A stretch of DNA of 64,000 nt from Epiperipatus broadwayi (lineage: Eukaryota; Onychophora; Udeonychophora; Euonychophora; Peripatidae). Below, one piece after another: positions 45,645 to 56,816 of the stretch (position 1 is its first letter; each line of letters opens with the position of its first letter). The stretch is taken from the NCBI GenBank assembly GCA_028023455.1, contig JAQFVV010012396.1:8040085-8104084 (forward strand). The letters are read 5' to 3'. Position numbers and translations under genes: made by a program. Under the pieces are notes generated by a model. The model saw nothing but the letters and a program-made list of their open reading frames with translations, was not told where the DNA came from and searched no databases.

Positions 45645-45744
45645 TGAGCAAATGAAAGAGGTAGTTAATTTCTGACTCTTTTTTCGTTTATGTAAAACAA
45701 ATCTTACACTTGTTCGGCGGTTTTGGTATAGCGCCATCTTTTGG

Positions 45745-46104
45745 ATATATATATAATTGATAAATAATTGTTACAATATATATATATGGTTTGCAAAAAT
45801 TAGGTAAAAGAGTAGGAGTAGTATGATTAAAGTTAATTAATAAGAAATCTAGAAAATTAATTCTTTAATCGTAAATATGACTTTGATTAGACTTTTATTT
45901 CAAGCTGAAATATTACATCTGTACACCCAAAGATAAATTAAATTATTTGTATATGTATTTTTGAATGTGTATGTAAGAGTTTAAAATTTTACAACACTGA
46001 TTTAATAAATAAAAAAGTTATACGTTTATTTCTAAAGAACTTACCCTTAAATATTTTTATTGATTAATATTTTAAATACATGTATATTATCTACACTAAA
46101 TTTA
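45745..46104. other. AT-rich non-coding DNA after the array
   Basis: Begins with the TA repeat that borders the array. No gene is seen. Confidence 0.5.
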
Positions 46105-46182
46105 ATGTAATTAGTAGGACTTGAACCCGGAATAGATAGTTATGGGGAGCTTGAAAGTCAGAATTCAAGTCCTTCTAGTTTT
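46105..46182. repeat. Two facing family A tail fragments
   Basis: 'aggacttgaacccgg' and, about 55 bp on, 'gcttgaaagtcagaattcaa' with 'gtcctt' are inverted versions of the family A B-box-like tail. Probably the relic of an inverted dimer. Confidence 0.5.
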
Positions 46183-48639
46183 ATTGATTAAATAAAATTG
46201 TTTTTTAAATTTTAAATCCAAACAAAATTTATTCATTATCAAGTATTTTAATTAAATATGTTTTTCAAAACAAAGGTAATTAATTAAATAAATTAAGAAT
46301 GATTGGCATTTGGAGCTTGTTTTTCATTTCCATATAAAGTAAAAAAAAATCGAAAGATATATCAAGTCTTTATTTTAAAATTTTTTATCTCTTGAAACTA
46401 TATAAGAACAGAAAGTATTTTGTTCATTGATTTATTATGCATCTGATAATGTGATTGTGACTGCAGGTAATCTGAAGTTTAAATGTAAAGTTAGTTTCCT
46501 ACATTTCTCTCTATAACAGAGTTAGCTATTGAAAAGGAATTGACTGTATTTCAATCAAGTTACTATGAAGCACCAGAAAAGGCTAAGTAGTAATTAGAAT
46601 ATAATGACAATGTAACCATGAATAAATAATAAAAATTCTAGGATCTATTTTTCTTTGTCTACCCTAATTCTAAAATGGTATCCTATATATTATTTAATGT
46701 GTTTAGCTACAATTCAGTATTTCTTTTTTCATCACATAAAAGGATCTGTCAAAATTTCAGATAACTTTATAATAATAATGCAGTTTTTTTAAGTCCATAC
46801 CTTGAGACAAAAAACACTAAAAGATTATCGGCAGTATTTAAAACACTATGGAGTTCAGAGTCATCTGAAAATCTTTACATGTAGTCAGAAACTATACATG
46901 TTTGAAACAAATTATTTACCTGGAGAAGCCTGTTTTTTATTTATTTATTTTTTATAGACATATAAATGGCAATATTAGCTTATGAATTAAACCCCTAATG
47001 ATTACTGAATTTAAAGTAATACTCTAATCCATTAGAGTATTATGTCAAAGACAAAAATCAGTAAACATTTTATGGACTTATATACATGAAAGCAAATGAT
47101 GCCTCTATTTTATCATAAGGCAAGATAAATGAGTCATTCCTAAATATTTTAAATTATCACATTAGATTGGCTTATGAGATTATTTTATTCTTCCTCACTG
47201 TCCAATAATATTTCAATATAAAATCCGTAACTAAGTAATGTCTTACAGAATTTATATTCCTTAAGTTAAAACCCAAATATATACCTCTTCTTTGATAATT
47301 GTTAATAAATCAACTGATTATAGATTCTTTGTCAACTTATTTATTATACTCCTGTTAATAATAGTATTGCATGGAACAAAGGCAAGATTATATTGGCCTG
47401 TGAGTTAATGATTAAAAGCATCAACAATAAATTTATAATTATTAATAAAATCAATCAGCTTGTGATTAATCAACATATGATTCATACTTTCACTTTTATG
47501 TATGACCTTTAGTTTTCCAAGACAACCTATAATTTTATCATGTAACATTCTAATATTTTAGTCTAATTTTACATAAATTTAATTTATTTCTTCAACTGAG
47601 TTGTCAAACAAAATTGAGAAAAAAAATCAAAAGCTAAATTAATATGTGTATCAAAGATATCTTGCCAAGTGTAACTCATTAGATTGAAATTCAGTTATTA
47701 AACAAAAACAAATAAAACTGCTGAATAAATAGTAACTTAAATTTCATGCATGTGATTAATAAAGAAGCAGTATTTTGGGGATTCACATTCTCTCACCCCA
47801 AAACATAATAATGTGTTTATCTTTGATTTATTGTTTTCAATCTTATTTAGTAAGAAATTTTTTTAGTCTTACCTTATATAAAGGTCATTTGGAGACATTA
47901 TTTAAATCAAAATTATCAATAAATGTTTGTCTCTTTCGCAACATTTTTTTAGTTTATATGTAGGTATGTGAAATCAATTTGCTCTAAATTTATAAATCTA
48001 ATTGTCTTGTTTGAGTCTCAATGGCAAAATTTTCCCAGTATTATTTTGACCAAAGTTTCCCAAATAATGAATTGTCCCATGTTATGACACTTATCTCAGA
48101 ACTATGTCAACTGTGCTCAATGTTATGTATGACAGACCAATTTCTGCATATGGATGAAATTTATTCCTGGTGATATCAGAGAGAAAAAAACCTAACAATA
48201 GAATAAATGAACTTGATAAATTCCAATCATAATTTTAATAGCAACAATAATGAATATATTCAGCACATAAATAACATGTATGTATTAATGTATATGAATA
48301 CATAAAAATTACACAGTTTTGAAACTCATTCTGATGATTAAAAGTATATATTAATTAAATTTAAAGCAATTAATATTAAAAACATGACACTATCTTCTAC
48401 ATATGGTATAATCTAATGTAAAATTATTTAGACTATATTGCAGGCTTAACATAGTATGCTTCTAAAGCCAAGGATCTATAAATCATTATTCAATGTGTTA
48501 CAATGCTTAAAGGTTATATGGCCCCATGAGTAGCAAACTATTTGAATATTCTTTTATTGCATTAATAGCAATAATCACTCTACTACCCTATTCTAGATTA
48601 ATTATGTAAAAATAATAATTAAAAGATATAAATAGTAGG
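46183..48639. other. AT-rich non-coding DNA
   Basis: No gene or element is recognised. Confidence 0.45.
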
Positions 48640-48695
48640 GTCAACCAAATCGCTGGACTAATTTCTGGTTAACTTTCTTCATCAATGGAAAATAC
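48640..48695 (-). repeat. Diverged family C-like hammerhead relic
   Basis: The minus strand reads UUGAUGA, AAGUUAACCA, GAAA, UUAGUC in the spacing of family C (CUGAUGA...GAAACUAGUC). C3 is changed and no stem I pairing is visible. An old relic or a distant family. Confidence 0.35.
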
Positions 48696-49598
48696 TGATG
48701 AAGGCTAATAATCAATAATTGTATAGGATTGAAATAATTACTGAAAATTACAATATATGGTTTTAGATTTTGTGATAGAGTAGATTTTTAATATTTACAC
48801 CATAAGCTTCTGTGCGCTTTATTTAGTATTTACTAACTAATAAAATATTAGAATTGAAATATTTAAATCCAAATCTTGTAATTATTAGAATAATATTTTA
48901 TAAAAATTCATATATAAATGTATTGCATCATTTTAGTGTATTGCTTTAAAAATTATGTTGAAGCTCAAATAAGTATTAAAATTTCATACAATCTAGATAA
49001 TAAAAAAAAGATATCTGTGATTGTACAAATTAAAATAGTTTAACAATATATATATAATATTTAATTAAAAATGAAAATCCTCTTTAATTATTTACATATG
49101 TTGTAATTCAATTATATGTTATTGTTTTGTTTTGTTTTGTTTTTTTTTGCCTTTTGAAATAATATGTAAATTGCACAATAAAACTATGAAAGATTACAAT
49201 TTCAACGTATCACATTATTATTTAATTTAAATTATTTGTTGGGTAGAGATTTGATAGAATAAACATCTCAACCAATCTTTTTTTAAATTTAGTTTTGCTC
49301 ATACTATTCCTCTTTTTTTTTTCTTAGTTTTTATATTTGATATAATTAAACAAATAACTTTATTTTAATAATTAAACAAAGGTTATTTTATTATTAGTAA
49401 TAGTTCTAACATGGTTTTTTTTCTTCATTTTTTAAACAAAGCATTAGAATTGAATTGTTTAATAGCATTATAAGTTAAAAATTAATCGCATCTCTAAACC
49501 TGTTTTTTCATAACGGTGAATACCATAAAGATCCATTCTATATAATTAAAATTCCAAGATAATTTTTACATATTATTTATTACATAAATTTTAACAAA
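48696..49598. other. AT-rich non-coding DNA
   Basis: No gene or element is recognised. Confidence 0.45.
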
Positions 49599-49712
49599 TA
49601 TATTGGTGATTATTTATCGTTTCTACATGTGTGTGGTCATGTATATCAGTGGTATGAGATAGTGTGGATAGTTGATGGGTGCTTGAAAGTCTGTGTTCAA
49701 ATCCTCTATATT
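49599..49712 (+). mobile_element. Family A copy starting at the ribozyme cleavage site
   Basis: Similarity to family A begins at 'tattggtgattatttatcgt' and continues through 'gtgtggtcatgtatatcag', 'gatagtgtgga' and 'cttgaaagtctgtgttcaaa', ending at the B-box-like tail. No ribozyme or upstream part is present. The start coincides with the predicted AUA/UUGG cleavage point, as expected if a self-cleaved RNA was copied. Confidence 0.7.
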
Positions 49713-50157
49713 TACAATTAAGCTCCAGGTATATGAAGAATACTTGTATTTCAAATATTACACACTACTTTTAAGTAACAAATATATTTCTCCTACTTTG
49801 CCACCTCTATAACTTGAGTGATCAATATCAACTGAATGTAGTAGACTTTGGTAATTATGCAAATAATTATATTATTTTGTTGTAGACTAACAAGTTAGTA
49901 AACCCAGGCATGGTTCAGAATATAATTTATTATAATTTATACTTTTATGACCTCGATAAGTAAAAATGAGCTAGTAATTTACTGAGTAATACTTTGCCCA
50001 TTTTAGGGTATGATTTTTGAGTTTTACTCAAATTGGAATATTTTTATCTTATTTATTATAAGAATACTTTAAAACCTATTTCACAGAACAAAGAAATCTG
50101 AATATATTATTACAACAATTTAACAAGCCAAATTCCCATAGAAACATTTTAAATTAA
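49713..50157. other. AT-rich non-coding DNA
   Basis: No gene or element is recognised. Confidence 0.45.
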
Positions 50158-50278
50158 GACCCATTTTTTGTTATATCAATGCTAATCTATTTCGTCACAT
50201 ATTGATATAAAAAAGGTAAGAATATGATCATTTTGGTCTGACAAAATAGATTAGCATTAATATAACAAAAGTTGGGTG
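50158..50278. mobile_element. Palindromic MITE-like hairpin
   Basis: 'acccattttttgttatatca' with 'atgctaatctatttcgtca' at the left is matched in inverted form by 'tgacaaaatagattagca' and 'atataacaaaagttgggt' at the right. Arms of about 39 bp with few mismatches surround about 40 bp. No coding capacity; family unknown. Confidence 0.6.
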
Positions 50279-50952
50279 TTATTTACAGGTTTATTTAATT
50301 AAAATAATTTATGGAAATCTTGTTTGTGGATTATCTTAGTAACATATTTGGACTTGTTTATTCCATGAAATAGGTTTATATTCTTAGCATTACATAATTG
50401 ATAAACTATAAAATTATTTATGTGTTTATTATAATAATTAGAAAGCTTTAAAAATGTGAGTGATTGATAAATGATAAAAATTATTCAACTTATAAAAAAA
50501 GGATTAAGTGTGAACTTTAAGTAAGATCAGAATTGTAATTAAATTTTAGCAAATAAAAGTTTACAAACAAAAAATGGGGTAGATAAATGATAGCTTTCTC
50601 AAGATCCACTCTGCAAGTAGTATGCATTAGTGTGTGAGACATATAGTCTCCATACAGATAATAGACTTTGCCTTGATAAACTTCTCCTAAAAATAGAAAA
50701 TAATGAAATTATACAATAAAATTATTAACATGAACTCAAGTGTTATTATAGTGGATAGCATGTCAGGATTCCAGAGATAGATTATGGTCCTAGGCTATCA
50801 AAATAAAAAGCAACTATATAATATTATCATTCATGGAAAACTTAAGTTCCAAGCACACTCTCTACAAAATATTCTCTTCACTTAGAAAACAAAATAAAAT
50901 TACTTGAACATTGAAGATATATCAAAATCAAAAAATGGAGATCTACAAATAA

Positions 50953-51360
50953 TTGTCCAATATAATGATTGATGTAATTGAATCCCATGAGACTTATTAT
51001 TCATCTAGATTTTCAATGTTTATTGATAGAATGCATTGTAAACATATTATGACTACTTTTGTTTCAAACTATCTTGTGAAGCAATCAACTTACATTAAAG
51101 ATAGTTCAAATGATACTGCAATTTCAGTTTGGAAAGACAATTTTTATGCATGCAATGTTTACAAGCTTCTTAATACAACTGGTCTATTCCCCTTCTCCAG
51201 ATTTTTTTACACTTTCTGTATATAGAGAAGTTTTCAAGTCCTATAGTAGTCTTTGGAGATATCTAAATGAGGATAAAGCAGGTTGTCAAACAATCAGAAA
51301 TATTTTATTCAAATATGTTCTCCATAAGCAATTCCTGAATTATGCTTTGTTTTGACAAAA
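50953..51360 (+). pseudogene. Jockey-type LINE endonuclease remnant
   Basis: Across two frames: NVYK (normally NVYKPP), then 'SYSSLWRYLNEDKAGCQTI', matching GDFNSHHSLWGY...N..G of the AP-type endonuclease. The GDFN residues are mutated (EVFK). The rest of the nuclease is not readable. Confidence 0.6.
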
Positions 51361-51959
51361 GAAGGTTTACCATTATCTGCTAAAGTACTAATATTAATCA
51401 TTTCTTCCATAATCATTATAAACCAAGCCTAATGCATTCTTGTAATCTATATTCCTATAAATGAAAGTTATCCTGTTTTAAGATGAAATTTAAGGAAAGC
51501 AATGTGGAGTCAATATACATATATATATTAAAAAAATATTAATAGAATCTTTCCAATTCCTTCTTGTTATGATATATTTAACTAATTTATAATAACAGCT
51601 TCCATAGAGTCCACTTCTCAAGCATGTTGAAAGAAAATCATTCAAGTTGGAACAAAACAAGCAGTGATATTTGTAGCCAGTTTTTGACAACATAGAAAGA
51701 GGACATTGCTGTCAAATATATAAATTATTGGATCACACCAGTAAAGAAAAATAGAGAAAAGCATGAAGAAGCAAAACTTCAAAATGTCTAGTCATAAAGC
51801 CTGGTTACTCTTATGAAAGCTTGATGAATATAAAAGTACATCTAAAAGCACTACTATTATTGCTAATGAAGTTATCAATTTTATACATCAGACTTCTAAA
51901 TCCTAGATTGATAAAATTAAAAAAAGCATTATTAAAATAGAATAGTAAGCTTATATTTA

Positions 51960-52090
51960 ACAATTCTCCACTAATACTAATATCAATCTGATAAAACTAT
52001 AATTGTTCATGAATTTAAACGCACTCTTGATTCTCTTAAACCAGTAAAGGCTCCAGAAGCAAATAGCATACCCAGAGTTTCTAAAAAAAA
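51960..52090 (+). pseudogene. Jockey-type LINE, start of reverse transcriptase
   Basis: Reads HEFKRTLDSLKPVKAPEANS then IPRVSKK. The consensus is L...KAPGPDGIP, the first conserved reverse transcriptase block. Sequence diverges just after this, where the inserted DNA begins. Confidence 0.6.
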
Positions 52091-52159
52091 TTAGGAAGAC
52101 AAAGTATAGGGGGAAACTATTTAATAATATTATTTATATAAAAACCTTTCAAATTTTGA

Positions 52160-52824
52160 CTTATAATCAAAACTCAATGATGGGAGGATTCACATATTCA
52201 AGACAGGAGTTGGCAAAAAAATGCATGATAAAACATAAGTAATCACTTGTTTTAACCTTTTACACCTTTTCAAGAAACTTTAAATCAGTTTCAAGACAAA
52301 ATAACTCAATTTATCAATCGTTTTATTCTATGCAAATGGCCACCATTAATCAAGCAAAAGCTAATATAAGTAACCACTAAAATCATTAAAACTGGATTAA
52401 AACCGAGAAAACGTATTTAAAATGTAATCTAATAATTCAAAATAGGAAATAATAACAAAAATCCTAATTTTCATGACACAAACATATAATCAAAACTTTA
52501 TAACAGAGGAGCAGTTCACTGCTTGCTGGCTCCACAAGGATGGGAGGATTCACATATTCAAGAGGGGAGTTAGTAAGAAGATGAATGATAAAACATAAGT
52601 GACCACTTGTTTTAACCTTTTACACCTTTTCAAGAAACTTTAAATCAATTTTAAGCCAAAATAACTCAATTTACCAATCGTTTCATTCTATGCAAATGGC
52701 CACCACTAATCAAGCAAAAGCTAATATAAATAACTACTAAAATCATTAAAACCGAGAAAACGTATTTAAAATGTAATCTAATAATTCAAAAGAGAAAATA
52801 ATAACAAAAATCCTAATTTTGATG
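52160..52824. repeat. Tandem pair, 360-bp period
   Basis: 'gatgggaggattcacatatt' starts both copies (about 52179 and 52539), followed by about 290 bp of close similarity, including 'tttacaccttttcaagaaac' and 'caaatggccacca'. Between the copies lies an extra 'gttcactgcttgctggctcc' segment. Non-coding; no hammerhead core found. Part of the insertion inside the LINE. Confidence 0.75.
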
Positions 52825-53568
52825 ATGGAGCTAATTTAGAACGATTAGAAAATTAATACCTGTGAAAATAAAAGTAAAAAAAAAAGGAAAAGATCAACGA
52901 TGATATTCCTGAGAGTTCAAACTTAATTCCTGATATCAAGAAATAAAACAGCTTTCAACAACTACAAACCAGTCATGGAGGACAAAAACAGTTGGGGAAA
53001 CATACCAGATGCAAAGATTAGTCTAAAGCCAGGGAAAAAATGTTTTTTTTAATGTTAAATTCTTCATAAAGAAAAAGCAACAATATCATAGTATTGAACC
53101 GGACGTGGCCAAATGCGGTAAATTTTGCATGAAAGGAAACTATTTTAAATATCAATTTGATCTTAAACTCAGAATTAAACATTATGGATTATGATTTAAG
53201 CTATTTCCCTGCATAAAAAGTAGAAATTTATGATGATTAGATCAAACGTTATTGGGCCACTCCCCGGTGCGATTGGGACGACACAAAAAAATAAAAATTA
53301 TTCAAAAAAGTTTCAATTGACTTAGAATTATGACGAAGTGAATTAGAAAATAAAAAACAAAATGGATTTATTGGATGTTATGGGCCTAGACAGAAACACA
53401 AGCGGTTAATCATTCAATCCCTTTAGATTTAAATTATTAAGAAAAATCCAAAGACTAAATACAAACTGTTAGATTTTATAATTGGAACTCTAATTAAGCA
53501 TCAAAATTAGAACTCAACTTGGATTAGAAGAATGCAATAGGATCAGTAAAGCAGAATCATAATTGAAA
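52825..53568. other. Unrecognised insertion sequence
   Basis: Holds a GC-richer patch at 53255-53285 ('ggccactccccggtgcgatt'). No gene or known family recognised. Lies inside the interrupted LINE. Confidence 0.35.
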
Positions 53569-54291
53569 TGTCACAATTTAGTTCAGAACAAGGGTATATA
53601 AGATGAACTGGATTGTGAACCCTGAGGACCTAGTGGGATCATGAATCTAATCATTGGTTTTGCCTGAATTCTCAGTCTCAAGAGTAGAGGTGATGGCTAT
53701 GGAGGATTTGTTGATCAGCAGGATCAATCTGCGATCATCACCACACCCAGGTTTAGAGAGATCTGGCAATGTTCTCATGGCCCTCTCTGATTTGGTTGGT
53801 GTTCCAGACATGCTGAACCTATGTCACACCCAGATTAATTGTAATCCACTTACAGCAGGGGCTGAAGCAGTTTAACCTTGTCCAAGGAGTGGTCTGGGTA
53901 CTTGCTAAACTGAGTTCTGTCTGATGGGTCTGGGGGAGCTTTTTGGAGACTTTCTAGATGGGATGAGAGCTGATTGTCCCACATGAACTCTCCTCAAATG
54001 GACATAGCATCCCCTTGATTGACTAACATTTGATCTGTGATCATTCATGTCCTTTCCCCCCTCTTTTTGTGTTTTTTATTGATATTTGTACTTGGAATGT
54101 ATTTTTTTATATACTTGTAATACTAATCTATTGTATAAGGCAGTTCTGTTGCTTTGAGCAACTACCCAGTTGCAGAATATCAATGTAACATTGTAGCCTC
54201 TATGGCTCACTGCTGCAGGTGACAGAATGTGGTCCCTGTACAGGTGGATCATACTTTAGTGACTTAATAAAGTTGCTTTGAGGAAAAAAAA
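53569..54291 (+). mobile_element. Poly-A retrocopy or LTR-like transcript unit
   Basis: A stretch clearly richer in G+C than its surroundings. It has a TATA box (ggtatataagatg at 53592), a polyadenylation signal (aataaag at 54266) and an A8 run at 54282 where it ends. A 73-codon open frame (53654-53875) shows no known domain. The start 'tgtcacaa' at 53569 resembles the 5' end of some Gypsy LTRs. The promoter and poly-A signal could mark an LTR copied from RNA, or a retroposed gene transcript. Identity unknown. Confidence 0.45.
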
Positions 54292-54299
54292 ACTTAGCA

Positions 54300-54840
54300 A
54301 TGATCTAAAAAAATTATCATCCCATATAATTATTATGTATTTTGCACAAGCCTATTGACAAAATCATATTAACAAGAATTTGGTCTATTGTTGAGAGTCA
54401 TCAACTTAGTAGAACAGATTGGATTTAAATAAAAAAAAAAAGAAGCTACTGTGAACAAGTTCTTTCATTAACAATTTATGATGAAAAGATTTTCAAAAAT
54501 TAAAAATTGTTATGACCTTTGTTGATCTAAACTCAGATTATGGTTCTGTTTAAAAAAATGATCTTTTTATTTGACAAAATGAACTGCAATAGTAAAATTC
54601 ATACTTTTCCACAGAGTTCAGTTTTTCTACCTATTTTTAATGTATTCACCAACAATCTTTCCAAAACAGAATGCTGAAAATTCATTTATGTTGATGATAT
54701 TGCTCGACTTCTCAAAAGAAATTCTTTCATGCAGTATAAAAGTCTCTCAACAAGGAAATAATAAGACTGAAAATCTTTATCAAAAACTGGTATCTTATTT
54801 CTAATACAATAAAGACAGTGTGCCCAAAAGTAATTATATG
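54300..54840 (+). pseudogene. Jockey-type LINE reverse transcriptase core
   Basis: Readable blocks: LLCILHKPIDKIILTRIWSI with VESHQLS, FPQSSVFLPIFNVFTNNLSK (consensus GVPQGSVLGP.LFNIFINDL) and KFIYVDDIARLL, where the catalytic YADD box is YVDD. Several frames and stops. Confidence 0.7.
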
Positions 54841-54929
54841 TTGCACTATTTCTATAATTTCGTATTAAAAATTGAATGATTTTAGAAAAAAATTTAAACT
54901 TTATTTAATCTTTCATTTATGTTAAATTA

Positions 54930-55215
54930 TTTGTAACATAAAGTTTTAAGTGATATTGTTTTATTCTCTTCTTCAGGTGTTTTTAGCCAAACTGGTCAAT
55001 TCTCATGCTAGTACTGTCATTGGTCAGGCCAGCAACATCTGAAAAAGAGAGGGAAATAATACCACTTAAAACATTGTGTTATAAAATAAATTGTGAGCTA
55101 TTACTAATAGTTGAATGTATTTAGTAAGATTAGATAAAGTTTGGATTTTTCTAAAAACATTCAACATTTGAGTATTAGATTTTGGTAATAATCTGACATA
55201 ATTACTAAAAATGAC
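54930..55215. mobile_element. Family B foldback inserted in the LINE
   Basis: The left arm ('ttctcttcttcaggtgtttt', 'aattctcatgctagtact') is the inverted form of the right arm ('gtactgtcattggtcaggcc', 'agcaacatctgaaaaagaga'). The tail 'gttgaatgtattta' is shared with the 62 kb copy. The HHR-like CUGAAGA is mutated on both arms or lacks GAAA. It separates the palm and thumb parts of the LINE reverse transcriptase. Confidence 0.65.
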
Positions 55216-55319
55216 ATCATCACACATTTTCAGACAAATACTAGTATTTTTAAGTTTTCATCTAAATAACAGGGATGCATCTCTTAATCTGAATATAGCA
55301 TTTTTACACTTAAAAAATG

Positions 55320-56150
55320 ACACACACCTATTCCATACCAATTAGGTGCAAATTTGGATTGTAGTCTAATTTATTTTTCTCATTTAGCAAAGACTGACTC
55401 AAAATTAACTTTTAGGAATAGCCTCCTTGGAAAGCTAGGTGGCACTATTTGGGATTATAAGACATATATTTTATGAACATGCTTATTTAGCACTCACATG
55501 TTCTATTACTGAATACTATGCTCCTATTTTTTTAAAAAAAAAAATGTTTTCACACTAAACTTCTGGATACTTAAGTAAACATTACATTGAGAAATATTGG
55601 TATACTCAAATCATTTTTTTTTGCAATGACTTCCTATTCTTTGACATATTCCTTTGCCAGATATCAGAGGATAAGTTGCCTCACTGAAAATGTACAAGAA
55701 GCTATTAAGTAGATCAGATTTATCAATAATTCAAAATATAATTTTATCATCTAAGATTCATTTTTAATAAAGATTTCTGTTTTTTTTTTGGATGTGCAGA
55801 CAAGAATCTACCATCATAGAATTATTGTGTAAAAAATAGAATTCTCATGTTGTTCTAAACAAATTTCTTTTTCCAAATAAAACAATAAGGCCAGTTGGAT
55901 TTGATTTTACTAAATGTAACTAAAATCTCATCAATAGAGTTAGGATAATCTATGGTCAGTGTGTTTATCTGCTTCAAAAATGGAATTTATCATCCACTGA
56001 TCTATGCAATTGTGATAAATAAAAACCATGAAACACATAGTTAAGGAATTGTTAAATCTATGGCTATAGTGTCAGAATTGAAGGAGTTAATAAAGCCACT
56101 CGTGAGTCTATTTCCTGACTGGAATTTCTTCAGCTTCCTTTATGATATTT
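55320..56150 (+). pseudogene. Jockey-type LINE C-terminal region
   Basis: Reads LGANLDCSLIYFSHLAKTDS, then FRNSLLGKLGGTIWDYKT (consensus R.NLL.KLAGT.WG), a stretch with PILCHIPLPDIRG-like residues, then RPVGFDF, LINRVRIIYGQC, LLQKWNLSSTDLCNCD and an end RIEGVNKATRESIS. This is the thumb and the C-terminal cysteine-bearing tail of Jockey-like proteins, where families have 'LNRFRTG.G.C...L.KWG...S..CDCG...T..HI'. Confidence 0.75.
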
Positions 56151-56677
56151 TATTAATAGATATGATGTCATTGAAAAAAAGTATATGCTGAATAAACATT
56201 GGAAAATATTAACAGTATAGTTTTAAAAAAAACAATAGGCACTAAAAATACAAATAAAGTTGTAGAGGCCATTATTAAATGACTTCTAAAATAAAAATTA
56301 AAAACCTGCTTCTATATTATAGGTTAAATTACACCACTATTGCAAATAGTATAGTAGCATTTTTTTAGATAAATAGCTCATTGTGGAGCAAAGGGTTCTT
56401 AAACAGCTTTGTTTAAAGAACTAGTAAAAAATACAGCAACATTTAACTGGCCAATTTTTAAAAAAGGAGGGTTTAAGCATTTTTTTATTTTGCTTATTGC
56501 CTAACTAAAAAAACTAAAATTCCCATTCAATGGCCAATGTTGGATGATTAGCTAAAACAGATGTAAAACAGCTATTTGAGAAAAAAAACCTAAGTCTTGT
56601 GGAAAGAATTTTCCTTGGCCTATATTCAAGACCCAAGTCATAGTCATGGTAGGTAGATGTGCTACTTATGAACCTCA
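56151..56677. other. Non-coding DNA after the LINE
   Basis: No feature recognised. A minus-strand 70-codon frame at 56514-56726 has no domain. Confidence 0.4.
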
Positions 56678-56816
56678 AGGTCCTCTTAAAAGTTATATAT
56701 ATATATTTAAATAATTTAGATATCATTCATAGAATAAAATAAATATACCTCTAGGTCCTCTTAAAAGTTATATATATATATTTAAATAATTTAGATATCA
56801 TTCATAGAATAAAATT
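56678..56816. repeat. Exact tandem duplication, 75-bp period
   Basis: 'aggtcctcttaaaagttata' begins both copies (56678 and 56753), and identity continues through 'gatatcattcatagaataaa'. Near-perfect identity suggests a recent local duplication. Confidence 0.85.

Larger units (their letters stand above)
43591..45744. mobile_element. Retrozyme array of 418-bp hammerhead units, head-to-tail then inverted
   Basis: Four near-identical direct units start at 43591, 44009, 44427 and 44845 (period exactly 418 bp, a few substitutions). At about 45240 the sequence switches to the inverted orientation and continues for 505 bp (1.2 units) to 45744. Both ends abut TA repeats, so the target was a (TA)n site and its duplication cannot be read. 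Each full unit holds one hammerhead. The high identity between units means the insertion is recent or units have been homogenised. No open frame spans a unit. The region 'gggtctgatctcagttcaga' and 'aatcaccatata' also matches the 369-bp unit. Known parallels are metazoan retrozymes, whose tandem copies arise from circular RNA templates; PLE mobilisation is inferred. Confidence 0.9.
50940..56150 (+). mobile_element. Decayed Jockey-type LINE with nested insertions
   Basis: Endonuclease, reverse transcriptase and C-terminal pieces lie in order on the plus strand, with stops and frameshifts throughout. They are interrupted by 52.09-54.29 kb (a repeat pair and a poly-A retrocopy) and by a family B foldback (54.93-55.21 kb). 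Removing these leaves about 2.7 kb, so the copy lacks part of the element. Clade is inferred from the C-terminal motif pattern. Confidence 0.75.

Noticed and set aside
43591-45744. CRISPR or ordinary satellite array
   Set aside because: Units of 418 bp without spacers, with an inverted end and a ribozyme per unit, do not fit CRISPR. The discrete bounded insertion argues against a simple satellite.
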